Shown piece after piece: positions 11,559 to 23,059 of a DNA stretch of 64,000 bases. Source of the DNA: Chloromonas sp. AAM2 (taxonomy: Eukaryota; Chlorophyta; Chlorophyceae; Chlamydomonadales; Chlamydomonadaceae); the NCBI GenBank assembly GCA_004335635.1, contig QAXH01005175.1, positions 159 to 64,158 of the forward strand, in the 5' to 3' direction. The position numbers were made by a program, and so were the translations under genes. Each line of letters starts with the position of its first letter. Position 1 is the first letter of the stretch. The notes below the pieces were generated by a model. It worked only from the letters and a program-made list of their open reading frames with translations. It was not told the origin of the DNA and searched no databases.

Positions 11559-14500
11559 ATGCAGCCTCTGCGTCTGGTTGGCAGCATGGCCTTGCGCCAG
11601 CTACTGTGGCCTGGGGTTGCAGCATCAGAGCGATGCATGGTACTGGCAGGCACCTCCCCTTTAGCTGCTGCCATGTCAGCTACCTCACAACACCAGGCTC
11701 GTCGTTACAGCGAACTCTCCAGGGTCAAGAAGACAGCAGCCACACCTGAGCGGAGATCTTCCTCTTTTCAGGAACAGAAACGTAAGGCCCTGGGCCTGCC
11801 TGAGGGTCAAGACCCAGGCGATGCTCTCACAGTGCAACCTAGTGAGAGCAAAGCATCGCTGCAACAGGTAAATCTCAGGCACATGCAGATACACATGCAG
11901 ATTCTCCCCGCGCGCCTGCCACTACATCACATCAGCCATGCAGGCTGGCTCACGCGCGCCCCCCCATCTGTTCAATCAAGTTGGCGGACTGGCAGACTGC
12001 CCAACAGTCCAGGCTGGGAGAGGTGGTTTACTTGTGTTTACAACGTCTACAAATGGCACACTGCAGGTTGCAAGCGTAGTTGGCCATTCCGCTTTGATCG
12101 TCACACGGCCTGTCGAATGGTGCGTCCGGGGCACCACTTGTTGGGACCATACTTACCACGGCACATCATCATCATGGAATCAGCAGTGCATCAGCAGCAC
12201 TAGCCACGATTCCCTGTTCTGGCAGTCATTTAGTGATGACCAGTTTAAGGCTGTGAAGCATGACCCTGGCAAGCTGCTCAGGCGCATCCTTGCACGCCGT
12301 GGCTGCAGGGGGACAGTTATATTCGGTTATGAGCAGGCCAACCGTTACACAATCTACGATGAACAAGGCCAAGTGGTTGCACAATTGATGGAGGTGAGGC
12401 ACAGCTGCAACTTTGCGCACTAGAGATGAGCTAATCATTACTTCATGAGCAATTGGCTTTTTAGGGTGCCAATCCCTTGCTGGTAGGTAGCTGCTACTGT
12501 CATCTTCACCGTACTTCCCACGAGATGTTACAAAGTGAAATACTTTTCTTAAACACGAGGGAAATACGAGGCCCCGGTTCAATTGATTCCAACACGAGAC
12601 TGAACAGGAGGCCTTCCTGCGAATAATTCCAAGTTCGCATCTACAGTGTCTCACTGTCCACAAAGAGGTCCGACTGCTGCAGTGAAGCCTTGCAAGTTGG
12701 ATCAGCCATGGTAGCGCATTCAATGCAACAGAAAGTCGCTGGAATGGCTTTAATGGGATGCAATGGGCCGCTCATGTTGCGACATTGAAAATCCAAACAC
12801 GATACCCAACACGAGGCTGGCTAACATTTCATTTTTGAACACGAATTAGAGCATGACGGCCCTGAGGTGAATCAATCAGCTCGTGTTGATGTGAAGGAAT
12901 CAGAACAGTACTCCGTTGTTGCTCGTGCTGAGTCGCGTTCTGAAACACCTGCGTTCCTTGTGTAATAGCATGTGTTTGCTGTCCTTCACTCCTGTCCTGC
13001 TGTCCTTTGCCTCTGACACGTGGCCCACAGGACTACAAGGGTTTGGGCAATGAGGTGGGGCGCCAGATCCTGCGCACGAGGCGGAGCTTCACGGCCACTG
13101 TGTTCAGCGGAGATGGTAAGTGTGCCAGTGCTTTCTTCTAGCAAATGAGATCGGCAAACGATGAACAATTCTAGGAAAGGCAGTGCACCAGGGCTAGGAA
13201 GGGGTCAGGCCAGGGTTATGCCCCCGGTACCGGGCAGGTGGAAAGTCAAAACACACACTAACTAACTCACTCACTCACTCACTCACTCACTAATTCACTC
13301 ATATTCACACACTTCGCAGGCACCCAGGTCATCTTCCGTCTGCGCCGGCCCATGTATCTGATCAACAGCACCATGTACATCGAGGACGGGGAGGGGAACA
13401 CAGTGGGGGAGATAAGGCAGAGATGGCACCCTATCAAGTGAGGTACTAGCATATCGTCACATGTTATCATCATCATGACAGTCATAGTCACAGTCATAGT
13501 CATAGTCACAGTTGTAGTCATAGTCACAGTCACAGTCACAGTCACAGTCATAGTCATAGTCATAGTCATCCTGGTCATGGTCATGGTCACACACACAGTC
13601 GTATCAGCATGTACCATCACTGAATCAAGCGGGTGCGAGGGTATCAGGAGGTACCAGATGAGTTGGAGGAGAGTTAGCTAGGTGGTTAGGCAGTAGTGGG
13701 TTGAAGGGAGTGGAGAGTATTGATGATGCGGCTGAAGGAACGCAGAGCAGCGGTTTCTTGCATGTAAGGGTTTAAATATGCGGCGGCATCGTATTGCTGC
13801 TCCCGATTAAGATGTGGTATGAGGGTTGCGGTTAGATGCGTTGTAGTATCGATTTGAGCATGCTATTGCCGCGGATCACACCACTCTCCCACTTGGTGTA
13901 CCATGCATCGGTTGCTCTTTCTGCTCGTCAACAATTGTCCTCATACCCAACGCTGTCCCCATCACTGAACCCTTACCCCCAACCCGAAGCCCTAACTGAC
14001 GCTCACATGCCCGTGCGTGTGCCCCAGGCGCAACTATGACCTCTACATGGGCAAGGCTCAGTTCGCCTCCATCAGCGGGAACTTCCTGGCCTGGGAGTTC
14101 GAGCTCAAGGACGCTCAGGGGGGCACGCTGGCGCTGCTGGACAGGAATTTCCAGGTGCGGAACTCGTTGGGTGTCAGGCAGAGGGGGGAGGGGGGTTTTT
14201 AAAAGCTCGTGCGCTAGCACAAAGACTGGCCTCAATCTTTGTTCAAAGATGCGAAGCTCAGTATAGAATAGGGGTAAGCTCACACCACACGACAGAGCAG
14301 TTGACATCCCTTCAAAGAAAGGCTGGTGTGCAGTGAGAGTTTTTGCATGTGGCCTTGCAAGGTGCCATGCAGCTTTTGGCCTGGGCCAAACTTTCACCGC
14401 AGGTCACTTCTTGACATGACTTCAAGGAAGGCTGGGAAGCGCCACTTTTTCCACGCAAATGGCATGGGCAGCTACGTAAGGAGGTTGGAAGTACATGGTA

Positions 14501-15905
14501 ACTGCACCTACATAAAAGGGTTGAAAGAACTTGTGGTGCGTCATGTCCACGCTATCAGATGGTTTAATTAGTTACAAACACACACCCTGTGTTGCTTGGT
14601 GACCGCAGGGCTTTGGCAAGGAGCTGTTCACGGACGCCGGAAAGTACGTGATCCACTTCGGGCACTCGCCTACCCAGGCCGCGCAGATGGCCACCAACAC
14701 AGTGGTGGCGCGGTCCGGCGGCCAGGCGCAACACCCGGTGACGCCCATGGCCGTTGCAAGGACGGATGTGGCGGTTATACCCACAGTGACGGGCAACCAA
14801 CTGGTGAGACAAGCCAGGGGCACAGGAGGGAGAGCAGTATGAGTGTGGGCCAACGATTTTCACGCGGAGGGTGAGCAAGAGAGGCCAACGCCCGTCTGGG
14901 GGGGCGTGATGAGCAAAGACGGTTTCAAGGTGCATGGTGGCTGTCATGTGGCTAGTGCGAGATGCTGGAAAGCAGGAGGGACGCGAGCACAACTGGTCAT
15001 GAGTGGGACGCAAGCAGCAGCTGTCATGTGCCGGGCCCCGTACTCGGATCGTGTGGGGTGCTGGCCATTTCAAATGATGCTCGTGCTCTGCTACCTACGT
15101 GCTTGTCCTTCTTGCTGTTTCTCAAGGCCAAGCCACTCATTTTGCTTGACGGGACCGCTACGCTTGCAGGCGGTTGTGCGTCAGCTTCAGTTAGAGGAGC
15201 GAATGGTGGTGCTGGCCGCGGCAATTTCTGTGGACTACGACTTCTTCAGGTGGGTCACATGGGGTAGGTCTGAAACGGTCAGGTGGGTCACATGGGGTAG
15301 GTCAGAAACGGTCAGGTGGGTCACATAGCTTATTGATCATCTGTTCAAGCGTGTTCTTGCTTTTGAGTGATTCCCCTCACTGAGCAATGCTTTCAACTTT
15401 GTTACAAACAAATTCATCAAAACCAATCGTGCTGCTGCTTGTTGTGCTGTGCAGCCAACATTCGCACGGCAGTGGGTGGTTTCACCCGCCCTTGATCCTG
15501 CCCATCCCCGGCGGGGGCGGTGTGCCGGCCGGGGCCGAGGTGCCGCCACAGGACATGGACAACAGGCAGGGGCCGGCGGGAGCGGCCGGGGCAGGGGCGG
15601 CGGGAGAGGCGGCACAAGAAGGGACAGGGGGCGGGTTCCCATCAGCGGGCGCCGGGGGTGGCGGTGGTGATGGGGGCGGTATGGGTCCTATGGGTAGCCA
15701 GGGGCAGGGTAGTGGGGATATGCACTTAGGGGGAGATGAATTTACACCGCCGCCATCCGGGGGGCAAGGGGATGGCTGGGGTGGTGGTGGTGATGGTGAA
15801 ATGAAGTGGGATCTACCGAGCAGTAATGGAGATGGCGGTGGTGAAAGCGGGGCATCGGGGGGTTTGATCGCTGCTATCTGGGCGTTCATTTCAGGAGGGG
15901 ACTGA
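11559..15905 (+). CDS. Phospholipid scramblase family protein (Aim25-like) with Gly-rich C-terminus
   Basis: Eight exons: 11559-11867, 12226-12393, 13031-13115, 13320-13437, 14028-14154, 14609-14803, 15170-15249 and 15455-15905 (510 residues). The scramblase core is recognisable in order: VGRQILRTRR, VIFRLRRP, EIRQRWHPIKRNYDLYMG, FASISGNFLAWEFELKD, LLDRNFQGFGKELFTDAGKY and LEERMVVLAAAISVDYDFF. The N-terminus from 11559 is Arg/Ser-rich and nearly free of acidic residues, which fits a mitochondrial presequence. An in-frame ATG at 11427 is the alternative start. The last 130 or so residues are Gly/Pro/Ala low complexity. Family members are membrane-associated and proposed to move phospholipids between leaflets; yeast Aim25 is mitochondrial. 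The donor after 15249 is triplicated (see separate entry). Intron 4 holds a hexamer array. Confidence 0.88.
13255..13305 (+). repeat. (ACTC)n microsatellite
   Basis: Runs of ACTAACTAACTC then ACTCACTCACTC just upstream of the acceptor of the fourth scramblase exon. Length variation here could affect recognition of the nearby 3' splice site. Confidence 0.85.
13476..13582 (+). repeat. Hexanucleotide array (AGTCAY)n
   Basis: About 18 units of CAGTCA/TAGTCA in the intron after 13437 of the scramblase gene. All frames through it are open, producing spurious Met/Thr/Val-rich reading frames on both strands. Confidence 0.9.
15247..15325 (+). repeat. Triplicated 5' splice site in the scramblase gene
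   Basis: A 33-bp unit starting CAGGTGGGTCACATGGGG is present twice and begun a third time, giving donor-like CAG|GTGGGT at 15250, 15283 and 15316. The spacing is exactly 11 codons and the frame stays open through both units until the TAG at 15326, so use of the second or third donor would add one or two copies of an 11-residue segment (RWVTWGRSETV) in frame. Confidence 0.85.
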
Positions 15906-16072
15906 TAACAGGCGGGGAAAGCAGTAGAGAACGCACAGGGTGTGGATCACTTGCATGCAGAGAACGTTATTTTTTCCCGCCTTTGTCTGGTATTCATTTG
16001 TAGAGCAGTAGGCAATCGCAGACTGATTACGAATTATGCGAGCAGCTTGGATTCTTTGGCAGGTTGCTTGCC

Positions 16073-16206
16073 AAAAAATAAGAAGTTTGCCAGTTCTGGG
16101 AAAAAGACACACGCACACACATGTTTTGCTGACACACACTGGTTGCTGGCGGTATTACAGACCTATTCACAGGAATTGTCCTAGAACTGGCAAACTTCTT
16201 TTTTTT
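16073..16206. mobile_element. MITE-like element, family A, complete short copy
   Basis: About 134 bp with terminal inverted repeats. The left end reads AAGAAGTTTGCCAGTTCTGG after an A run. The right end is its reverse complement (TAGAACTGGCAAACTTCTTT) before a T run. The subterminal GGACAATTCCTGTGAATA at the right end (reverse strand) also occurs in the copy at 33650. There is no coding capacity, so it would be non-autonomous. Target-site duplication is unclear because both ends merge into A/T runs. Confidence 0.8.
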
Positions 16207-16488
16207 CTGCTGTTATGTATGATTGCGAGTTCTCCAAACGATGGATAAGGGCACAAAAACGCCTCAGCACATCCCTTGTTTGCTTTGGATGCCCATGCCA
16301 ATGACTTGGTTGTGGTGCGCTGGCCTGGCTTCCAGTTGCGTCAAATTGACCTTCCGATGTAAAGTTGGGTTGTTGACAACTCTGCGGTCGTGCTTTAAAG
16401 GTAGGTCAGCATGCAGCTGACAATGTACAGTTCATTCGTCAACTACGTTATAACTGGTGATTCAGGACAGACATGCAAGGGAAATGCA

Positions 16489-16548
16489 ATCGCCTGCTGG
16501 AGGCAGACGGCAGCCAATCACGGTGTCAGCCACACAAGGACTGCTAAT
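16489..16548 (+). repeat. Dispersed repeat family E, copy 2
   Basis: Same 55-60 bp block as 8083-8142 with a few substitutions: CGCCTGCTGGAGGCAGAC, GCAGCCAATCACGGTGTC and AGCCACACAAGGACTGCTA. Confidence 0.75.
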
Positions 16549-16895
16549 CCAAGGGGCACAAATTACTCGTAAGCGTATGCACCCAGATGATCATCGGCAA
16601 CAAGGTTGGAACTCACGTCATGACAGTAGAAGTTCCACTTCTTAGGTGGTGTAGTGAAGATATAGCAGACGTTTCTATGGTAGTATAGTAGACGTACACG
16701 CAGCAGGTTGAAAGTTGTACATGACTACGTATTTCTACTAGCGGCAAAAAATCAATCTTATTGACGCAGATTATCCAGGAGAATCTTCCCAACCCAGAAA
16801 CCGCGTCGTGACACAGGCGTTCCATAGTACATAGAATAGCTTCATATCAACTACAATACTGTTTTGTAACGCGATAAGGAATACGTTTGCTGCTT

Positions 16896-16900
16896 TTACA
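16896..16900 (-). terminator. Candidate TGTAA polyadenylation signal of the PAN-cyclophilin gene
   Basis: On the minus strand TGTAA occurs about 94 bases downstream of the stop codon at 16994-16996. TGTAA is the usual green-algal near-upstream polyadenylation element. A 5-base word is easily found by chance. Confidence 0.4.
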
Positions 16901-16993
16901 TGCCAGTGGCTTTGCGTTTGGCAACTGTGTGGCTGACGAATGTGTGCCTGCAGCTCACATCCACACAATCCAGCTCTGGTTGCCTTGGCTTTC

Positions 16994-19900
16994 TCACAAG
17001 GCTCCTGTTGTGAAGTCCACTGTCGAGTCGAGCATGTGCATGTCACCAGGCTTGGGCGCTGCGGGCATGCAGCGGGAACAGCAGATGGTCACATGATCGC
17101 GGGAGGTGGAGACAGGGACGCCCAGACACTTGCCACCTCCGGTGATCATGCCAGGTCAACATGCCTAGTTCACTATTGGACTGTTGATCTCTCATCTAAT
17201 CACCAATTCTCAATCACAACTCAATTTGTGGCACACTCAGTGGCCCAACTCCATTTGCCTGACAGACCATCCACTCGCCCGTGCCCTCGTTACATTTCCC
17301 GCCCTCAAAAGACGCGTATGCGTGCGTGCCTTGTCAAAAGTACGGCAACCACCGGGCGTGTCTCATGAGAAGTATTCGGCAATGCCCGCCGCACCAGCCA
17401 CTGCAAGACTCAACAGTAATTCAACGGCCGTCTGGGAGCAGGATCAGCATGTCCAGTTCTTTCCCATCTCATTTGTAGAGACGACTATGACGGTCGAATA
17501 TAGTCTGAGGCACGCTGTGCGTCCGGTACTTGTATGTGTTTGATAACATGTGCATGTACGGGTTCACCTGTGGCCGGCAGCTTGACAATCCTCTCCACGA
17601 CTTGCAAACTCGCTTCATCTGCCACCACCCCCCACACGGTGTGACTGGTGCCAAAGTGGGTGGCGGGCCGGTCGCCTAGGTAGATGAACCAGTCAGGGCC
17701 GGAGCTGCCTCCCGCCCAACCTGAAGACACAAAACCAGGAACCACAGTCGTACCAAAGGCGCCGTGGTACGTCGACAAGAAGATTAAGGTAGGTACACGT
17801 CGTTGATGGCATGCGCTGTTGAGGACATAACTCTTTGTACCTTGTTTGCAGTCCGTGAACATCAGTGATCAGACATGCCTCTGCAGCTTCACTACAGCTT
17901 TGCCTCGTATTGATTTGTGGACAAGCCAGTTGTGTCCCTGCACCTCAAGCTTTTGCACGTTTTTAAAAGCATCTCCTGAACAAACATAGGTGCATCTCCC
18001 GGCCCATATCCAGGGTGCAGGAATTTGGAGCAGCAGTCCAACCAGACGCCTGTCCTGACCTGGCATTGACACAAGCGCATGACCATTCCGTGGCCCGTTG
18101 TGCCGACAGTGGCTCACCTATTTCTCCCCGCTCCATGACCTTGGGCCCTGGCTTGGTCTCCGTGTTGGGTGGGATGAAGGCACGCAGGGAGCCCTGCACA
18201 CATGAGAGTGGAGCAGTATGTTCAGATTTTTTGTGTTAACGATTGACTTAGGTTTTTTTGTCCCTGAGTTGCGGAGTAAAAAGACAACAACAACAACAAC
18301 AACAACGACAACGACAACATGGTCCTTGGTATACCCGCCCGGCAAATGCATGCGGTGGAACCCCAGCCGGCCGTGTTGGCCTTGCTGATGGGAGGCTGTG
18401 TTGACGCCTGGGCGCATTTCAGGTGGTGTTTTGGCAGATACAGCTTGTTCTGCCACTGACTGCCAGGCTCCTGCATTGTTATGAATTTTCGCTTTATGAC
18501 TCGTATTGATTGACTTTGAGGGTTTTGGTCCCTGAGTTGCGGGACACATCCCTTATGCGCATTGTGCGCATCGACACGGATGTAAAAAGACAACAACAAC
18601 ATGTGGGTATGGTGACACAGAAGGCGAAGGACTTCAGGAGAAGGAAGCAGAGACGGCGATCAGGCCCATGCCTCGGCTCATTCATTGATTGGGTCTAGGC
18701 ACACCCAGCCCGCACATACAGTGCAGGCCGCAACCAGGGCTACTCCACCATGTCATACCTCCGATATACGTCACTGCACGAGTACTGCCGCTACACTTGC
18801 ATATTCCGTTAGATTGGCTTACTCCAACATTGGAATTGGAACTGAGAAAGAAGAGCCCAGAAGACCGCTCCACATGTACTATGCCTTACAACAACAACAT
18901 CATGTACCACACCACTGTCATGTAACCACATTATGTTACCACATTATGTAACATGTCATGTAACGCACGCACGCACACCCACACACACCCCACACACCCC
19001 CCCCCCACACACACACACCACACACCACACACACACACACACGCACACACCACACACACACACACCACACGTACCTGTAGCAGGAAGCCCGGTTCCGCCC
19101 TGTAGAACTGACATGCAGAGCTGCACAGCTGCGGCATGGCGGCCAGGCGCCGCACAAACATCACAGAGCCAAGCGACCTGCAGGTCCCAAGGCGATGGGT
19201 GTGTTGGCATGTGCTGTTTGCTCCTAGTGCTGCATTTGGTATTGTCAGAACGGTCGCAATGAAAGTTGACCGTCAGGCATGCTAGGGGCATCGTGAGATG
19301 GCGAGGACGTCAGGTTGCTGCCGATTGGTGCGTATTTGAAGCATTCTGCACGCAATGCATGTGCACCGTTGTTTCAGTCATGTGAGCATCTGTTCAGTTG
19401 CTCTGGCTTTACGACTCACCACTCTGGCTTGAGTGTAATCCGTATCCGCCCGTACGATGTGGTCAGCACCAACGTGTTGATGCTTGCATTGACAGGGGGA
19501 AGAGTCGCTGCAAGCAAACAGCCGCACTCACCAGGACGGGAAGTAAGTGCTAGCCGGGGATGCAAGTGACTTGGCAAAGCTGAGCAGTTAGGGCATGCTG
19601 GCTCCACAAGCTATGAAGCTGGCAAATCAGGGCCACAAACAGGCCAGGGGCGCAAGAACGCAACTAGGCCCCACAGCAGCTGACACGTGACTCACAGATA
19701 GAATTTCACCTGACTATCCATGTGTCTGACAACGGACAACCACAACCAACACACTTTGTAGACCTTTGCGGCAACCCAACGTGCTGCCCACACGGATCAT
19801 AGGCTCAGGTGGCTAGGCCGCATGGGACACATGCCTGACACTTCAGCGCCAAAACTTGCTTCGCAACTGTTGGCCGAGCAGTGGGTCACTGTGACGAACC

Positions 19901-22029
19901 ACCCATCTTGGGTCCAACCATCCACAACCGCTCATAACCATGCACAACCGCCCATAACCATGCACAACCACTCATAACCACCCATAACCACTCACCTGGG
20001 TCGACGTCATAGTCTTTGTGCATGACGCCTGATGTCCATGCAGCAGACTTGCGCATGTCATGTACCGCATTCTCAGATCGCCCACTCACACCTGCGGCCA
20101 GGAGTGACAAGGAGTGAGGCCTGTGTGCGTGTGCATGCTCATATAGCTAGATATACTCATATAAGGCATGCTCATGCATGGCCTCGTTACTGATGCTGAT
20201 GCTGATCATGCACGACATGAGAAGGGGAGGGGAAGGGCCACCGCTTGGGGACAACATGCTCCTTGGGTGTCTCCGCTGAACGTTTGGGTTACACCTCGGG
20301 GTGACCGCCACCATTACTATCGCGGTGTGTTGCAATCCCCTTCACTTGCAGGTTGGACGGGCTGGAGACCCTCACATAATGTAAGGATGGAACAGCGTAT
20401 GACTCACGCCCCGACCAACAATGCATGTGCAATTGTATGCTGGCTATGCACCCACTACAATTGTATACCTGATACCTGGCAATGGACAATGCTGCCGCAA
20501 TCCCAAAGATTGATAAGTGCGCATATTGGATGGTTAGCCCACCTCTACTCAAAGTGCCATCATAACACCAAGGTCAATCAGCGCAGTCATGCCATGCCAT
20601 GCACACGCTTAGTCAGTTTCGCCATTGCTGGGCACCCAGCTACGGCATAGCTACCACCTGCACCAAGACAACCTGCCATAAGAGCTCTTATAGCAGGTTA
20701 TTACACGTCTTAGCGATAACTGCATGCCTTACACCTAACACTGACAGCTTGCACAGGAGGACTGCAGGACAGGGGAGGTTGGAAAAATGCTTGTACAGGG
20801 GAGGTTGGAAAAATGCTTGAACAAACTGAGTTCCCTGCCTTGACAGGTGCCACCCACGTTTCAACCAGCACTGGTTCTGGCACACTTGTGCGTTGTGGCA
20901 AAACACCCAGCGATTGCAGCCCTTGGCTTTCTGACACGCCCTGCAGATGTGAGCACCAACATGCACCTTGGATTTGATGTGACCACATGTTGACTACAGA
21001 ATACCCCTGTTTTCTCAGTGTTGCTTGATACTATGAGCACCAAAGCAGTTCTGGTCTATGGCTGCATTGTCGTCTAGCTGGCATACACACGTGACACATA
21101 TGGTTTGTAAATACACTCCCAATACAAAACCCGCAGTACAATGACTCATTCCTACTGCACCACGAATAGCACGGAATAGTATACAACACCCACAGTACAA
21201 TGACTCATTCCTACTGCACCACGCAGCGATGCACGAAACCACCCAGCTACCAAACTCTGTCCAACAACAGTCATTTCATATGCAATCTGCTAGCAGCAAG
21301 AAGGCACAGTTCACGCATAAACAACAGGCGCATAAGCTCTGTCCACTGTTCAGCATGACCAGCCACTTACTGGCAGCATTCACGTGCATCCTTGGCTTTC
21401 AAACCCTTGCCGGTCGTTGGGTTGAAGCCGGGCGTGACTACCGGTCCCCAGAGCTCAGTGTTTGGTAAGATTAATCCAGCGGCACATGGGTCTGATTGGG
21501 GCGTGACTGTCTGAGCTTGGGTAGCTCGTCTGTGCTCAACGCCATTGGCTGACTCTGCATGCTTTGCATGGCTTGCATGATCTGTGCAGTACGCATGCAC
21601 AGGAGGCAGGCCATCATGGGTGCGAGGCCATGCAGTCATCGTTTGCAACCTGTGCAGCATTGATCTGTGATTAAGATGGCAGATGAAGATAGCGCATGTG
21701 GCATGTGGCATGAAGTGGCAAGTGGCATGTGTTATGTGGCATCATGAAGTGCATGTGGCATCATGAAGTGGCCTGTGCCATGAAGTGTGGCATGTGGCAC
21801 TGATCTGCGATGAAGATAGCAGATAGCACTGTGGCTGTCAGCCGAGAAGATAGCTACATGGGCCATGCGACTCACATCACCCACCTTTCCGTAACGCTGC
21901 ACTAATCCTTTCCTTGTGCTCCGCAGTAAAGAACACCATGAATCCTACGGCTAATCCAAGCATTCCCACCAGCAACTTGGTCGGTTGCAGCCATGAGCTA
22001 GCCAGGCTGGGCCTGGGGCGACCCTTCAT
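16994..22029 (-). CDS. Membrane-anchored PAN/apple-like plus cyclophilin (peptidyl-prolyl isomerase) protein
   Basis: Nine exons on the minus strand: 22029-21885, 21506-21371, 20940-20858, 20091-19996, 19507-19420, 19177-19075, 18193-18118, 17720-17568 and 17058-16994 (314 residues; every phase closes). Residues 19-34 form a transmembrane anchor after a basic, proline-rich start. Residues of about 50-150 form a Cys-rich module (ARECCQACQKAKGCNRWVFC, then CQNQCWLK and AWTSGV) like algal PAN/apple domains. Residues of about 160-312 are cyclophilin-like: TTSYGRIRITLKPEW, FYRAEPGFLLQG, ERGEIGWAGG, SHTVWG and a GDMHMLDSTVDF end. The catalytic Arg (FYR) and Phe (PGF) are kept. The position of the cyclosporin-contacting Trp of CypA appears to be His (ATHFG). 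It is probably type II in the secretory pathway or an organelle; target unknown. An upstream in-frame ATG at 22089 would add 20 Cys-rich residues. Confidence 0.82.
18241..18320 (+). repeat. CAA-tailed dispersed repeat family D, copy 1
   Basis: GATTGACTTAGG, a T run, TCCCTGAGTTGCGG and GTAAAAAGACAACAACAACA, ending in a long CAA/CGA tail. It matches 18507-18602 nearby and lies in an intron of the PAN-cyclophilin gene. Confidence 0.75.
18507..18602 (+). repeat. CAA-tailed dispersed repeat family D, copy 2
   Basis: GATTGACTTTGAGGGTTTTG, GTCCCTGAGTTGCGG, about 40 extra bases, then GTAAAAAGACAACAACAACA. Relative to copy 1 it has an internal extra segment and a shorter tail. The pattern of variable tail and internal indel fits retroposed copies. 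Confidence 0.75.
18964..19071 (+). repeat. (CA)n-rich microsatellite
   Basis: CACACA/CCCACA/CACGCA tract in the intron directly downstream of the PAN-cyclophilin exon ending at 19075 (minus strand). It runs almost up to the splice donor. Proline/His-rich and Cys/Val-rich frames through it are artefacts. Confidence 0.95.
20769..20819 (+). repeat. 26-bp tandem duplication
   Basis: Two copies of ACAGGGGAGGTTGGAAAAAT plus GCTTG with one spacer base, in the intron just downstream of the Cys-rich exon (minus strand) of the PAN-cyclophilin gene. Confidence 0.9.
21133..21223 (+). repeat. Direct repeat, 32 bp, period 59
   Basis: CAGTACAATGACTCATTCCT followed by ACTGCACCACG occurs at 21134-21164 and 21193-21223 inside a PAN-cyclophilin intron. 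Confidence 0.9.
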
Positions 22030-23059
22030 TGTCCTGGGCAAGATATCAAGGGCACACCAGCAACAACAACAGTACGCGATCAGATGCACTCAATTGGCTT
22101 GTTTCTTTGCGCGGAAACGGGTTGTTTGAAATCAGGCTTGCACGATTGGGCGTTACGTTGTTACAAATAGGGAGTGCACACCATGAAGCACGTCCAACGC
22201 TACGTTGTTACTCACGACTTAAGCGGCCCTATGGGATCGGAGGCGCTGGAACGATCATTAGGGCATTGCAAGCCCTCGGCCAAGAGGTCAATGACCGGCT
22301 GACCTTTTGGGATCTCGCACAGACCCAGATTACGCCTGCCACATCAGAGCGAGCAATTGCGTATGTTTCTTGTAAGCCCCTCTTCTGAGGGCGGAGGGCC
22401 TGCCAACTTTCACCTCAATTACATGCATGTGGTCGTCCTATTACGTGGACCAGGTCTCGGACACCAAAAGATGCGACTTTTCAATTCAATCCTGTGAATG
22501 GATTTGCACGAATCGGAGCCGTCTCTCAGAGGGACCGTCTAGCTGGGCATTGTCAGCAGCTGTGACCAGGACTCAGTACCTGTCACTGACAGGATAGAGA
22601 CTGGGTCAACGCTTGCTTGACAATGTCATCATCCTTGCGTTCAACATCCTATTCCACTAGCCAACAATGAGCTTGAACCCTGAATGCATGATGGGCGACC
22701 GCCTCACAATGAGGCACTCGAGTACTGCGCGTGTGTGCCTGAAAACCACTGCTTAGGAAAATCATATGTAACAACTAATCCTCACCCCCTGCGACAGTGG
22801 TGCTGGACAGGTCCTCCAACAACCAAAGTTCAGGATGAATGTTGCCAAAACGTTGAATAAACGTTGAATAATCAAATTGAACCATCACATTTTGTAATTA
22901 CGACCTCGCTGAATAGTTGTTATTTGCGTTGCATGTGCTGCGTGGTGTGCAATTCCTCCTTGTAAACCCAATTCCTTGCATCTTGGCTTCATCGTGTTCA
23001 TGGCCTTCACTAGGTTGCCCTTGATGTTTCAACCCACTTGCCCAAATTTGCGCCAGGCT

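Larger units (their letters stand above)
15906..16993. other. Convergent intergenic region with MITE-like element
   Basis: Lies between the scramblase stop and the PAN-cyclophilin stop. It contains the complete MITE-like element (16073-16206) and repeat family E copy 2 (16489-16548). No coding exons with support were seen. Confidence 0.6.

Noticed and set aside
13279..13681. Met/Thr/Val-rich frames on both strands
   Set aside because: They are produced by the AGTCAY hexamer array inside a scramblase intron.
15482..15889. Minus-strand 135-codon Pro-rich frame
   Set aside because: Antisense shadow of the Gly-rich C-terminal exon of the scramblase gene.
17892..18086. Extra PAN-cyclophilin exon containing YGPGDAPMFVQEM
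   Set aside because: No acceptor at the needed place, and the flanking exons at 18118 and 17720 already join in phase to give the conserved ERGEIGWAGG.
18931..19291. Pro/His-rich plus and Cys/Val-rich minus frames
   Set aside because: Artefacts of the CA microsatellite.
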